A stretch of 64,000 bases of DNA from Frigoribacterium endophyticum (GTDB lineage Bacteria; Actinomycetota; Actinomycetes; Actinomycetales; Microbacteriaceae): assembly GCF_011759585.1 (NCBI RefSeq), contig NZ_JAAOYV010000003.1, forward strand, positions 96,083 through 160,082. The letters are read 5' to 3'. The translations under genes and the position numbers were made by a program. Shown here in pieces: positions 45,268 through 53,768 of the stretch. The number at the start of each line of letters is the position of its first letter. Positions within the stretch are counted from its first letter, which is position 1. Below the pieces are notes generated by a model that saw nothing but the letters and a program-made list of their open reading frames with translations, was not told where the DNA came from and did not search any database.

Positions 45268-45968
45268 GCGGCGGGCTCCGGGGTCACGGTGGGGCGGGGG
45301 TCGGTGGGGAAGGGGTCGGCGGGCGGCGGCGCGACGGCCAGCTCGGGCGTCGCCCTCACCAGCTCGTCGGCCTCGCGCCAGCCGAGCCCGACCATGGCGA
45401 GCACGGCGAGCATCACGAGGCGGTGGCCGTCGGCGCGGTCGAGGTCGCGGGCGGTCGCCTCGTCGAGCACGGTGAGCGCGGCGCCCTCGACGAGCCGGGC
45501 CAGCGTGTCGACCGCGATGTCGTCGCGCATGCGCCCGTCGGCCACGCCTCGTCGCACGGTGTCGCGGAGGAACGCCCTCAGCGGCGCCAGCGCGCCGCCG
45601 ACCTCGGCGGCCAGCGGCCCGCGCACCGTGAGCTGGGCCAGCACGCGTACGTGCTCGACCTCCGACCACAGTCGTGCCCCGAGGGCGGCGAGCTGGACGA
45701 CCGGGTCGTCGACGGGGTCGGGCAGCGCCGCGACGCCGATGCGGGCGGCGCCGCGCAGCGTGACCTCGCGGACGAGGTCGTCGCGGGTCGCGAAGTGGCC
45801 GTAGACGCTGCGGCGCGACAGGCCCGCCTCGGCGGCGATCGCCTCGAGGGGGACGGCCGCGTCGACGTTGAGGAGCCGGACCGCGGCGGCCATCAGGGCC
45901 TCTCGGTTGGCGGCGGCGTCGCGGCGGGGCGCTCGCGGGGTCTGCTCGGTCGTGGCCACGAGGTCCAT
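45264..45968 (-). CDS. TetR-family repressor
   Basis: 234 residues from ATG at 45968. N-terminal TetR helix-turn-helix: AANREALMAAAVRLLNVDAAVPLEAIAAEAGLSRRSVYGHFATRDDLV in pieces, with the recognition helix SRRSVYGHF. The C-terminal ligand domain is helical with no obvious ligand clue. A perfect 26-bp palindrome begins six bases upstream of the start, so it is almost certainly autoregulated and controls the downstream degenerate-ATPase and YhgE genes. There is no Shine-Dalgarno sequence, suggesting a leaderless or short-leader mRNA. Confidence 0.92.
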   Translation of the reverse strand: MDLVATTEQTPRAPRRDAAANREALMAAAVRLLNVDAAVPLEAIAAEAGLSRRSVYGHFATRDDLVREVTLRGAARIGVAALPDPVDDPVVQLAALGARLWSEVEHVRVLAQLTVRGPLAAEVGGALAPLRAFLRDTVRRGVADGRMRDDIAVDTLARLVEGAALTVLDEATARDLDRADGHRLVMLAVLAMVGLGWREADELVRATPELAVAPPPADPFPTDPRPTVTPEPAA

Positions 45969-45973
45969 CGTAC

Positions 45974-45999
45974 GATCTTGCACACCAGTGTGCAAGATC
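45974..45999. promoter_or_regulatory. TetR operator, perfect 26-bp palindrome
   Basis: GATCTTGCACAC at 45974-45985, two bases CA, then GTGTGCAAGATC at 45988-45999. The arms match perfectly. It contains a -35-like TTGCAC on the minus strand and ends six bases before the tetR start, a typical autoregulatory site. Confidence 0.88.
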
Positions 46000-46291
46000 A
46001 GATGGGGAACGCGGCGACAGAGCAGGGACATGCCCCCAGTTGGTGGGGTGGGTGGATGGCTGCCGAGGCGCGTCCCGCGGGGCGCGCCCGCGCCTCCTCA
46101 GGTCTTCGTGGGGCTCTGACCTGGACTTTCCCTCGAGGCGTGTCCTCCTTTCGGCCGACCCAGGTCCATGCGTCTGCATTGTCCACGAAGCGCACCGGCC
46201 GCCCGCGGCGCCCCTCCGGCGGCGACACTCGAGACGGGCCCCAGGACGGGTCCGCCGAGGAGACTCGGTCACCGCACGGACGCAGGACACG
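46000..46291. other. Long intergenic stretch without a recognised gene
   Basis: About 290 bp between the TetR operator and the SGNH-like gene. Open frames on both strands run through it but lack a convincing start and have no family similarity. It holds one GGAGGCGCGG motif (reverse, 46088-46097). Promoter elements for the downstream gene cannot be assigned confidently. Confidence 0.5.
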
Positions 46292-47266
46292 ATGGACCAC
46301 CGCACCGCCCCCGACGACGCCCCGACCCCGCTCGTCGCCCCCCGCCGCTCCCGAGCCGTGCCCGCGCCCCTCGCGGCGCTGCTCGTCGCCGCGGCCCGAC
46401 CGCTCTTCCGCGTGCACCTGGAGCTCTACCGCCGCGAGATGGCGTCGTCGATCTTCCCGCGCGACGAGCGCACCCCCCTCATCGCCGGGCCCCGGCCCGA
46501 GCGGCTCGCCTTCATCGGCAGCGTCGCGGTCTCCGGCCTCGGCGTGCTGAGCCACGGCATGACGACGTCGAGCCAGACCGCGGCCCGGGTCGCCGACCGG
46601 CGCGGCCGCGGCCTCAGCTGGAGCGAGCTCACCTCGCCCGTGCTCACGATGCACACGGCCGCGACGATGCCCTCCCTCACGACGGAGGGCGCCGACGTCG
46701 TCGTCGTGCTGCTCGGCATCGCCGACGTGCTCGCGGCGACCAGCGCGACCTCGTGGGAGGCCGACCTGCGCCTGCTCGTCGACCGCGTGCGCGAGGAGGC
46801 CGGCCCCGAGGTCGGGGTCGTGGTGGCCGAGCTGCCGCCCATGGCCGAGTTCCGTCCGATCCCGCCCGTCGCCCGCCGCCTCATCACCGCGCAGATCGCA
46901 CGCCTCGACGCCGCGAGCCGCCGCGTCGCCGCCGGCGACGACGCGGTCACCGTCGTGCCCTTCCCCTCCTGGAGCCTCGACGGCCTCTACGTCCAGGAGC
47001 TCTTCTCCTGGGCCTCGATGCACCGCAAGTGGGCCGAGGCTCTGGCCCCCCGGGTGGTGGCAGCTCTCGAGTCGGTCGACGACCGTCGGTCGGCACCGCG
47101 ACGGCGGCACCGCGCGGCGTCGGCGCTCGCCGGGGCCGTCGCCGCGGAGCTCGCGAGCGTGACGGGTGTCGTGGGCGAGGCGGGCACTGGTGCTCCGGCA
47201 GCTGGCCGAGGACGCGCACGGCGACGTGCAGCCCGTGCCGCCGCCGGGGCGCTCTCGGCGTCCTGA
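46292..47266 (+). CDS. SGNH/GDSL-hydrolase-like protein with altered Ser block
   Basis: 324 residues from ATG at 46292 (weak CAGGA upstream); an upstream start is possible but lacks coding character. The alternating pattern follows SGNH hydrolases: LAFIGSVAVSGLGVLSHG in block I, DVVVVLLGIADVLAATS near block III, VGVVVAELPPM, and a C-terminal SWASMHRKWAEALA where the His-containing block V is expected. Block I reads GSVAVSG rather than the usual GDSxxxG, so catalysis is uncertain. The C-terminal 60 residues are an Arg/Ala-rich tail. Confidence 0.6.
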   Translation: MDHRTAPDDAPTPLVAPRRSRAVPAPLAALLVAAARPLFRVHLELYRREMASSIFPRDERTPLIAGPRPERLAFIGSVAVSGLGVLSHGMTTSSQTAARVADRRGRGLSWSELTSPVLTMHTAATMPSLTTEGADVVVVLLGIADVLAATSATSWEADLRLLVDRVREEAGPEVGVVVAELPPMAEFRPIPPVARRLITAQIARLDAASRRVAAGDDAVTVVPFPSWSLDGLYVQELFSWASMHRKWAEALAPRVVAALESVDDRRSAPRRRHRAASALAGAVAAELASVTGVVGEAGTGAPAAGRGRARRRAARAAAGALSAS

Positions 47267-47371
47267 CCGCCCGCGTGGCCGCTCCTCCCTGACCGCCCGC
47301 CCTGCTCCCGCGCCCGGAGCGTCCCCGCGCCCCGACGGCCGCTCGGCGGTGCCGGTGGGTACGGTCGATCG

Positions 47372-48271
47372 ATGACCCTCGCCGACGCCGCCCAGCAGCT
47401 CTACGCCCTGGTGCCCGGCGAGTTCGTGGCGGCCCGGGACGCGCTCGCCGCCGAGGTGCGCCGCTCCGGCGACCGCGACCTGGCGGGCAGGATCCGCCGG
47501 CTGCCCCGTGCCGCCCCTGCGGCCTGGGCGGTGGACCTGCTCGCCCGCGACGACGCGGGGCGAGGCCTCGCCGGCGCGGCGGCCCTGGGCGACCGGTTCC
47601 GCGCGGCGCAGGCGGAGGGCGACCGGGCAGCGCTCGCGACGCTGGCCGACGAGCGGAAGGCCACGCTCGCGCAGCTCCTCGCCCGCGGCCGTGAGCTCGC
47701 CGAGCAGGCGGGCGCTCCTCTGGCCGGCCCGGCCGTGGTGGCCCTCGAGCAGACCCTGCGAGCCGTCGTGGCCGACGGCGACGCGGCGGAGGCCGCCCGG
47801 TCGGGCGTGCTCGTCCGCGCCCTCGCGGCGGACGGCCTCGAGCCCGCCGCCCTCGACGGGGCCGTGGCCGGCGAGGCCGTCGACCGGCCCCGGCCACGTC
47901 GCGCAGGCCCCGGGGCCCCTGGCGGGCCCGAGTCCGCTGCCGGCCCCGACCGAGGGAGCCGGCAGCGGGACGCGCGGCGCGTCGCGCGCGAGGAGCTGCG
48001 GCGCGCCGAGCAGGCCGCCGACCGGGCCGAAGCAGACCGGGACGAGGTGGAGTCGCGGGTCGCGGAGCTGGACGACGCCCGCGACCGCGTCGCCGACGAC
48101 CTGCGTCGGCTGCGCGACGAGTTCGCGGCCGCCGAGGCTCGTCGGGCCGAGCTCGACGACCGCGAGCGGTTCCTGCGCCGGGAGCGTCGCCGAGCCGTCG
48201 AGGACGCGACCGCAGCCCGGCGTGAGGCGCAGCGGGCCCGCGAGGCGCTCGAGGGGCTCGACGCCGACTGA
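47372..48271 (+). CDS. Hypothetical coiled-coil protein
   Basis: 299 residues from ATG at 47372. The N-terminal half is alpha-helical (YALVPGEFVAARDALAAEVRR, LPRAAPAAWAVDLLARDD), resembling proteins of unknown function found widely in actinobacteria. A Pro/Gly/Arg-rich hinge spans about residues 165-200, and the last 100 residues are a continuous charged coiled coil (RAEADRDEVESRVAELDDA). No catalytic motif. Lies 105 bp after the SGNH-like gene on the same strand. Confidence 0.75.
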   Translation: MTLADAAQQLYALVPGEFVAARDALAAEVRRSGDRDLAGRIRRLPRAAPAAWAVDLLARDDAGRGLAGAAALGDRFRAAQAEGDRAALATLADERKATLAQLLARGRELAEQAGAPLAGPAVVALEQTLRAVVADGDAAEAARSGVLVRALAADGLEPAALDGAVAGEAVDRPRPRRAGPGAPGGPESAAGPDRGSRQRDARRVAREELRRAEQAADRAEADRDEVESRVAELDDARDRVADDLRRLRDEFAAAEARRAELDDRERFLRRERRRAVEDATAARREAQRAREALEGLDAD

Positions 48272-48324
48272 TCGACGCGGCCCCGGGGGCGCCCGGACTC
48301 CGGCGGCGGGGCCGGGGGGAGAGG

Positions 48325-48558
48325 TCAGTGGGCGTGCAGCCACGCTCCGAGGCGGGCCCGCCAGCCCCGGGGAGGCGCGGTGACGGCCTCGGCCGCGTCC
48401 CGCTCGGCCCGCGGCGGGAACGAGATCGCCTGGCACCGCGTGCAGACCTGGATCTGCCGGTGCACCGAGAGCCCCGTGCCGAAGTAGGGGTTGTCGGCGA
48501 GGCGGGCCGGTGCCCGGCAGATGCGACAGCGGAGCTCCGCGGCGGCGCCCTCGACCAT
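48325..48558 (-). CDS. Small zinc-ribbon protein
   Basis: 77 residues from ATG at 48558 with an excellent AGGAGG ribosome site. Two CxxC pairs (CRIC and CTRC) about 31 residues apart form a probable zinc ribbon. The C-terminal part is basic with a Trp-rich end (GWRARLGAWLHAH). Function unknown. The coding region contains one GGAGGCGCGG motif (48371-48380). Confidence 0.8.
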   Translation of the reverse strand: MVEGAAAELRCRICRAPARLADNPYFGTGLSVHRQIQVCTRCQAISFPPRAERDAAEAVTAPPRGWRARLGAWLHAH

Positions 48559-48674
48559 GTGACCTCCTCGTTCGAGGGACACCATCGGCCGCCCTGGTCG
48601 CTCGGTCAGCAGCGGCGGGGGATCGTACGCATCCCGGACAGGCGGTGCGCTTCGGTGCGTGACGGCGGGCGTGG

Positions 48675-48709
48675 CGACGCCCGGCCCCGAGTGTCGGGGC
48701 CGGGCGTCG
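48675..48709 (-). terminator. Strong 16-bp stem terminator after xylA
   Basis: CGACGCCCGGCCCCGA at 48675-48690, loop GTG, then the perfect complement at 48694-48709. It is downstream of xylA in the direction of transcription, with a second hairpin at 48750-48771 between them, and insulates the zinc-ribbon gene. Confidence 0.75.
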
Positions 48710-48749
48710 TGGGTGGGGCTGGCGGCGGCGCGCCTGCTCCTAGCTCCGT

Positions 48750-48771
48750 CTGACGCGCTGGAGCGCGTCAG
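48750..48771 (-). terminator. Hairpin directly after xylA
   Basis: CTGACGCGC and GCGCGTCAG form a perfect 9-bp stem with a 4-base loop, about 30 bases past the xylA stop. Confidence 0.6.
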
Positions 48772-48802
48772 CGCGCGCCACGCAGTCGCTTCGCGCCTGC
48801 TC

Positions 48803-49996
48803 TCAGTGGCGCGCGCCCATCAGGTGCTCGAGGGCGAGCTGCTGCAGATGGACGAAGCCGTAGCCGTGGCCGCCGAAGTGGGCGGAGGCGTCGTACTCCT
48901 CGTAGGAGGCACGGTCGGCCAGGAGCTGCTCGTAGCCCTCGCCCTCGCCCAGGGTCGGCACCGAGAGCTCGGCGACCTGGCTGGCGGCCAGCGCCTCCTG
49001 CACCTCGGGGTCGGCGCGGAAGGCCTGCGCGCGCTCCTTGAGCAGCAGGTACATGCGCATGTTGGCGGCCGCGGACTCCCAGACGCCGTCGATCGACTCG
49101 GTGCGGGAGGGCTTGTAGTCGAAGTGGCGGGGGCCGTCGTAGGAGGGGCCGCCCTGGGGGGAGCCGTGCTCCAGCAGGTCGACGAGCGAGAACGCGTTCT
49201 GCAGGTCGCCGTGGCCGAAGACGAGGTCCTGGTCGTACTTGATGCCGCGCTGGCCGTTGAGGTCGATGTGGAAGAGCTTGCCCTGGTAGAGCGCCTGGGC
49301 GATGCCGGCGGTGAAGTTCAGGCCCGCCATCTGCTCGTGGCCGACCTCGGGGTTCACGCCCGCCATCTCGGGGTGCTCGAGCGTCTCGATGAACGCGATC
49401 GCGTGGCCGAGCGTCGGCAGCAGGATGTCGCCGCGGGGCTCGTTCGGCTTGGGCTCGATCGCGAAGCGCAGGTCGTAGCCCTTGTCGAGCACGTACTGCG
49501 AGAGCATGTCGACGCCCTCCTTGTAGCGGGAGAGCGCCGCCTGGACGTCCTTCGCGGCGTCGTACTCGGCGCCCTCGCGGCCGCCCCACATGACGAAGGT
49601 CTTCGCGCCCAGCTCGGCGGCGAGGTCGATGTTGCGGAGCACCTTGCGGAGCGCGAAGCGGCGCACGCCGCGGTCGTTCGAGGTGAACCCGCCGTCCTTG
49701 AAGACGGGGGCGCTGAAGAGGTTGGTGGTGACCATCGGCACCACGATGCCGGTCGCGTCGAGGGCGCCCTTGAGGCGGTCGATCTGCGTCTGGCGCTCCG
49801 CGTCGGTCGAGCCGAAGGCGAAGAGGTCGTCGTCGTGGAAGGTGAGGCCGTAGGCGCCGAGGCGGTCGAGGTTCTCGACGGCCTCGACGACGTCGAGGTC
49901 GGGGCGCGTGGGGCCGCCGAACGGGTCCGCGCCCGTGTAGCCGACCGTCCAGAGGCCGAACGAGAACTTGTCTTCGCGAGTGGGGGTGACGGACAT
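48803..49996 (-). CDS. xylA: Xylose isomerase
   Basis: 397 residues from ATG at 49996 (AAAGGGA upstream). Interconverts D-xylose and D-xylulose with two divalent metals. TIM-barrel signature elements: [11 protein letters not shown] with the catalytic His, [26 protein letters not shown] with metal-ligand Glu, [26 protein letters not shown] and [10 protein letters not shown]. The length fits the class I (Actinoplanes/Streptomyces) isomerases. Upstream are a proximal operator (50059-50079) and a second one shared with lacI. Confidence 0.97.
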   Translation of the reverse strand: MSVTPTREDKFSFGLWTVGYTGADPFGGPTRPDLDVVEAVENLDRLGAYGLTFHDDDLFAFGSTDAERQTQIDRLKGALDATGIVVPMVTTNLFSAPVFKDGGFTSNDRGVRRFALRKVLRNIDLAAELGAKTFVMWGGREGAEYDAAKDVQAALSRYKEGVDMLSQYVLDKGYDLRFAIEPKPNEPRGDILLPTLGHAIAFIETLEHPEMAGVNPEVGHEQMAGLNFTAGIAQALYQGKLFHIDLNGQRGIKYDQDLVFGHGDLQNAFSLVDLLEHGSPQGGPSYDGPRHFDYKPSRTESIDGVWESAAANMRMYLLLKERAQAFRADPEVQEALAASQVAELSVPTLGEGEGYEQLLADRASYEEYDASAHFGGHGYGFVHLQQLALEHLMGARH

Positions 49997-50058
49997 CGAT
50001 GTCCCTTTCCGAGAGTGCGTCTGCGACGAGGCCTGGTCGTCGCGACGGGGCCGCGACG

Positions 50059-50079
50059 AATGTTGTGCGCCTCAACATA
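50059..50079. promoter_or_regulatory. XylR-type operator, xylA proximal
   Basis: AATGTTG, seven bases, CAACATA; ATGTTG and CAACAT pair perfectly. It lies 63 bases upstream of xylA. Same arm-N7-arm architecture as the sites at 50115 and 60624. Confidence 0.7.
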
Positions 50080-50114
50080 TCCGGTCCGTGGCCTGAACGG
50101 AAGCCCGGTCGGCA

Positions 50115-50135
50115 TTTGTCGTCCGCGGCAACGAA
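50115..50135. promoter_or_regulatory. XylR-type operator between xylA and lacI
   Basis: TTTGTCG, seven bases, CAACGAA. The arms are identical in sequence and spacing to those of the site in front of xylB. It could serve both divergent genes. Confidence 0.75.
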
Positions 50136-50187
50136 ACACTTGCGCTGGCCGTCGTGGCTGTCGTAGTGTCTCCAACCGCGAGCAGTC

Positions 50188-50197
50188 GAAGCGCTTC
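50188..50197. promoter_or_regulatory. LacI-type operator before lacI
   Basis: GAAGCGCTTC is a perfect palindrome with the central CG of LacI-family operators, 60 bases upstream of the regulator start; probably autoregulatory. Confidence 0.65.
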
Positions 50198-50257
50198 CGC
50201 ACCGGGCGGGAGAGCGTCGGCGTCGCGTCTCTCCACCACCCAGACAGCGAGGTCCCG

Positions 50258-51274
50258 ATGGCGACGATCCACGACGTGGCAGAGGCCGCCGGCGTGTCCA
50301 TCTCCACGGTCTCGTACGCCCTCTCCGGCAAGCGCTCCATCGCGTCGACGACGCGGCAGCGCGTGACGGAGGCGGTCGACCGGCTCGGCTACCGCCCCCA
50401 CGCCGGCGCGCGGATGCTGGCCGGCGCCCGGACGAACATCCTCGCGCTGAGCGCGCCGGTGCGGCCCGACAACCACCAGCCCACCCAGATGCGCTTCGTC
50501 ACCGCCGTCGTCGAGGCCGCTCGCCGCCGCGACTACGACGTCCTGCTGCTGGCCACCGACGACGAGGTGTCGGGCATCCGGCGCGTCGCGTCGAGCTCGC
50601 TGGTCGACGGCGTCGTGGCGATCGGCGTCGCCACGGTCGACGAGCGCGTCGACCTCGTCCGCGAGCTCGCCCTGCCGGCCGGCTTCATCGGCATCCCGCA
50701 GGGGGCCGACGACCTCGCCTGCATCGACCTCGACTTCGAGACCGCCGCCGCGATGAGCGTCGACCGCCTCGCCGACGCCGGCCACCGCGTCGTCGGCGTG
50801 GTCGGCCACCCCGCCTCGTACCAGGAGCGCGACACGGGCTTCATCCGGCGCTTCGACGACGCGTTCGCGGCGCGGGCCCAGGTGCGCGGCCTCGAGACCG
50901 TCACCATCCCGACCGACCTCAGCCGCGCCTCCGGCGGGCGGGCCTTCGACGAGCTGCGGGCCCGCCTCCCCGGCATGACCGCGCTCGTGCTGCACTGCAG
51001 CGAGCCGACCGCCGAGGCCGTGCTGCAGCGCATCCGGCAGCTGGGCCTCGAGATCCCCCGCGACCTCTCCGTGCTCGCCGCCGCCGCGAGCTACGCGGCC
51101 GACGAGCTCGAGCCGGCGCTCGACATGATCCCGCTGCCGATCGACGAGATGTGCCGCCGCGCGGTCGAGGCCGCCTTCGAGCGCATCGACGGCCGGCTCG
51201 ACCGCGGGGTCGAGCTGATCGCTCCCGTCTACCTCGCGCAGGGCTCGGTCACCGTGCCGACCCGCGCCTCCTAG
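50258..51274 (+). CDS. LacI-family sugar-responsive regulator
   Basis: 338 residues from ATG at 50258. The N-terminal helix-turn-helix MATIHDVAEAAGVSISTVSYALSG with hinge helix (RPHAGARMLAG) is diagnostic. The C-terminal periplasmic-binding-protein fold binds an effector, probably a xyloside or xylo-oligosaccharide given the downstream ABC importer and GH31 enzyme. LacI-type palindromes lie at 50188 and 51388, before itself and before the importer operon. Confidence 0.95.
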   Translation: MATIHDVAEAAGVSISTVSYALSGKRSIASTTRQRVTEAVDRLGYRPHAGARMLAGARTNILALSAPVRPDNHQPTQMRFVTAVVEAARRRDYDVLLLATDDEVSGIRRVASSSLVDGVVAIGVATVDERVDLVRELALPAGFIGIPQGADDLACIDLDFETAAAMSVDRLADAGHRVVGVVGHPASYQERDTGFIRRFDDAFAARAQVRGLETVTIPTDLSRASGGRAFDELRARLPGMTALVLHCSEPTAEAVLQRIRQLGLEIPRDLSVLAAAASYAADELEPALDMIPLPIDEMCRRAVEAAFERIDGRLDRGVELIAPVYLAQGSVTVPTRAS

Positions 51275-51306
51275 CCTTCCCTGTCCCTCACCCACCAGCA
51301 CCACCG

Positions 51307-51353
51307 CACCACGCACCACCGGCACCACGCACCACCGGCACCACGCACCACCA
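51307..51353. repeat. 16-bp tandem repeat, about three copies
   Basis: CACCACGCACCACCGG at 51307-51322 and 51323-51338, and a partial third copy to 51353. Lies in the gap between lacI and the importer operon. Probably slippage-derived spacer. Confidence 0.75.
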
Positions 51354-51387
51354 CCGCACGACACCGCAGATCACCGCCCCGCGACGA

Positions 51388-51407
51388 TCGTCGAAACGCT
51401 TCGACGA
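51388..51407 (+). promoter_or_regulatory. LacI-type operator of the sugar importer operon
   Basis: TCGTCGAA and TTCGACGA flank ACGC, containing the GAAACGCTTC operator core. It lies 31 bases before the start of the binding-protein gene, a position suited to repression. Confidence 0.75.
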
Positions 51408-51437
51408 CGCAAGGGGCCTCTACGAGGAGGTAGAACC

Positions 51438-52730
51438 ATGAAGAAACGACGCGTGCTCGCAGTCGGCACGGCCCTCGCGGCCACCGCCGGGCTGCTCACC
51501 GGCTGCTCGGCCGGCGGCGGGTCCTCCGACCCCGACACCCTCAAGCTCTGGCACTTCGAGAGCGAGACCAGCGCGATGGGCATCGCGTGGGACCAGGCCA
51601 TCGAGACCTTCGAGGAGGAGACCGGCGCGACCGTCGAGTTCGAGGCGAAGAGCTTCGAGCAGATCCGCTCGACGGCCAGCCAGGTGCTGAACTCCGACGA
51701 GGCGCCCGACATCCTCGAGTACAACAAGGGCAACGCGACGGCGGGCCTGCTCGCCAGCCAGGGCCTGCTGGCGAACCTCGACGACGCCGTCGCCGAGTAC
51801 GGCTGGGACGACGACCTCGCCCCCTCGATCGCCACGACGTCGAAGTACGACGAGCGCGGCATCATGGGCTCGGGCAGCTGGTACGGCATCCCGAACTACG
51901 GCGAGTACGTCGAGGTCTACTACAACAAGGACGCCTTCGCGGCGCAGGGCATCGAGGTGCCCACGACCTACGACGAGTTCGAGGCGGCGCTGCAGACCTT
52001 CGCCGACGCGGGCATCACCCCGCTCGCCGAGGCGGGCGCCGAGTACCCGCTCGGGCAGCTCTTCTACCAGCTGGCCCTCTCGCAGGCCGACCGCTCCTTC
52101 GTCGACGACTACCAGCTGTACGAGGGCGACGTCGACTGGCAGGGCCCCGAGCTCAGCTACGCGGCCGACAAGCTGCAGGAGTACGTCGAGAACGGCTGGA
52201 TCTCGAAGGACGTCACCGGCATCAAGGCCGAAGACATGGGCACGACCTTCATGAGCGGCGGCGCGCCGATCATGGTCTCCGGCAGCTGGTGGGCCGGCCG
52301 CGTCGCCGACGAGGCGACGTTCGACTGGGGCACGTTCCTCTTCCCCGGCAGCGAGATGGCTCCGGGCTCGGGCGGCAACCTCTGGGTGATCCCCGAGAAC
52401 GCCGCCAACAAGGAGCTCGCCGAGAAGTTCATCGACATCACGATGCGCCCCGAGATCCAGAACCTCATCGGCAACAACGGCGGCGTGCCCGTCAAGGCCG
52501 ACCCGGCCGACATCACCGACCCGAAGAGCCAGGAGCTGATCGCGAACTTCAACACGCTCCTCGAGCGCGACGGCCTCGCCTTCTACCCCGACTGGCCCAC
52601 GCCGACCTTCTACGACCAGCTGGTCGCCGGCACCCAGGAGCTCGTCAACGGCTCGGCCTCGCCGGAGGAGATGCTCGAGACCCTGGGCGGGCAGTACCAG
52701 AGCGGCGTCGACGACATCACCGGGGAGTAG
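51438..52730 (+). CDS. Sugar ABC transporter substrate-binding lipoprotein
   Basis: 430 residues from ATG at 51438 with AGGAGG upstream. Signal peptide with lipobox LLTGC (residue 23). Extracellular solute-binding protein family 1 features: TLKLWHFESETSAMGIAWDQAIETFEEETG in pieces, APDILEYNKGNATAGLLASQGL, the VSGSWWAG segment and FPDWPTPTF-type C-terminus. Captures a sugar or oligosaccharide for the two permeases encoded downstream. By context the ligand is probably a xyloside or xyloglucan-derived oligosaccharide. Confidence 0.94.
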   Translation: MKKRRVLAVGTALAATAGLLTGCSAGGGSSDPDTLKLWHFESETSAMGIAWDQAIETFEEETGATVEFEAKSFEQIRSTASQVLNSDEAPDILEYNKGNATAGLLASQGLLANLDDAVAEYGWDDDLAPSIATTSKYDERGIMGSGSWYGIPNYGEYVEVYYNKDAFAAQGIEVPTTYDEFEAALQTFADAGITPLAEAGAEYPLGQLFYQLALSQADRSFVDDYQLYEGDVDWQGPELSYAADKLQEYVENGWISKDVTGIKAEDMGTTFMSGGAPIMVSGSWWAGRVADEATFDWGTFLFPGSEMAPGSGGNLWVIPENAANKELAEKFIDITMRPEIQNLIGNNGGVPVKADPADITDPKSQELIANFNTLLERDGLAFYPDWPTPTFYDQLVAGTQELVNGSASPEEMLETLGGQYQSGVDDITGE

Positions 52731-52736
52731 CCGGCC

Positions 52737-53768
52737 ATGACCTCCCTCGACACGAAGGAGGCGCGGGAGACCCGGGAGGGCCGGCGCGCGACGTCGGCCC
52801 TCCCGGGCTCCGGCCCCCGCGCCGCCCGCGCCGCCCGCCCGGCCCGCCCGGCGGAGGAGAGCCTGCTGCCCGGCTCCGGCCGCCGCGGCTTCTGGCTCTA
52901 TCTCATCCCCGGCTTCGCGCTGTTCGCGGTCGTCGTGCTGGTGCCCCTGGTCTGGAACGTCTACCTCAGCTTCACCGATTACCGCGGCATCCGTCCGCCG
53001 ACCTGGGCCGGGCTCGACAACTGGCGCGAGCTGATGGCCGACGAGCGCTTCTGGACGTCGTTCCTCAACAGCGTCTTCCTGATCATCGCCATGGTGGTCG
53101 TGCCGACCCTGCTCGGGCTCCTCCTCGCCGCGATGCTCTTCGACCTGATCGGCCGCAAGTTCGGCGGCCGCCTGGCGTCGTTCCTCCGGGCCACCTACTA
53201 CCTGCCGCAGATCCTGCCCGTGGCCATCGCCGCGATCGTGATCGGCTGGATCCTCCGGCCCGAGAACGGCGCGCTCAACAGCGTCCTCGACGCCGTCGGG
53301 CTCGGCGCCCTCCAGCACAACTGGCTCGGCAGCCCCGACACGGCGCTGCTCAGCATCATGGTGGTGATGGTCTGGGTCCAGCTCGGCTACCCGGTGGTCA
53401 TCTTCATGGCGGCCCTCCAGCGGGTCGACCCCGAGCTCTACGAGGCCGCCGAGCTCGACGGCGCCGGCTGGTTCCAGCGCTTCCGCGCGATCACGGTGAG
53501 CATCATCCGCCCCGAGATCTTCGTGGTCGTGCTCACCTGCACCATCGCGGCGCTCAAGGTCTTCGGGCCGATCTACGCCCTCACCCGCGGCGGCCCCGGC
53601 GACTCCACGATCGTGCCGAGCTACTACGCCTACAGCGAGTTCTTCCAGAGCCAGCAGGTCGGCTACGGCGCGACCATCGCGACGGCGCTGACCCTCGTCA
53701 TCGTCGTGATCACCATCTTCTTCATCCAGGCCCAGAACCGGGTCGAACGAGCAGAGAGAGGCCGCTGA
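52737..53768 (+). CDS. Sugar ABC transporter permease, MalF type
   Basis: 343 residues from ATG at 52737, six bases after the binding-protein stop. The first ~45 residues are a cytoplasmic Arg/Ala/Pro-rich extension, then six helices. The cytoplasmic EAA loop (EAAELDGAGWFQRFRAITV) contacts an ATPase. No ATPase gene is present in the operon, which suggests a shared MsiK/MalK-type ATPase encoded elsewhere. Confidence 0.93.
   Translation: MTSLDTKEARETREGRRATSALPGSGPRAARAARPARPAEESLLPGSGRRGFWLYLIPGFALFAVVVLVPLVWNVYLSFTDYRGIRPPTWAGLDNWRELMADERFWTSFLNSVFLIIAMVVVPTLLGLLLAAMLFDLIGRKFGGRLASFLRATYYLPQILPVAIAAIVIGWILRPENGALNSVLDAVGLGALQHNWLGSPDTALLSIMVVMVWVQLGYPVVIFMAALQRVDPELYEAAELDGAGWFQRFRAITVSIIRPEIFVVVLTCTIAALKVFGPIYALTRGGPGDSTIVPSYYAYSEFFQSQQVGYGATIATALTLVIVVITIFFIQAQNRVERAERGR

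Noticed and set aside
45868..46119. Small plus-strand open frame over the TetR operator
   Set aside because: It is antisense to tetR, lacks a ribosome site and has no similarity; the palindrome explains the local structure.
51307..51353. CRISPR-like short repeat
   Set aside because: The 16-bp units are directly adjacent with no unique spacers, and no cas gene is present.
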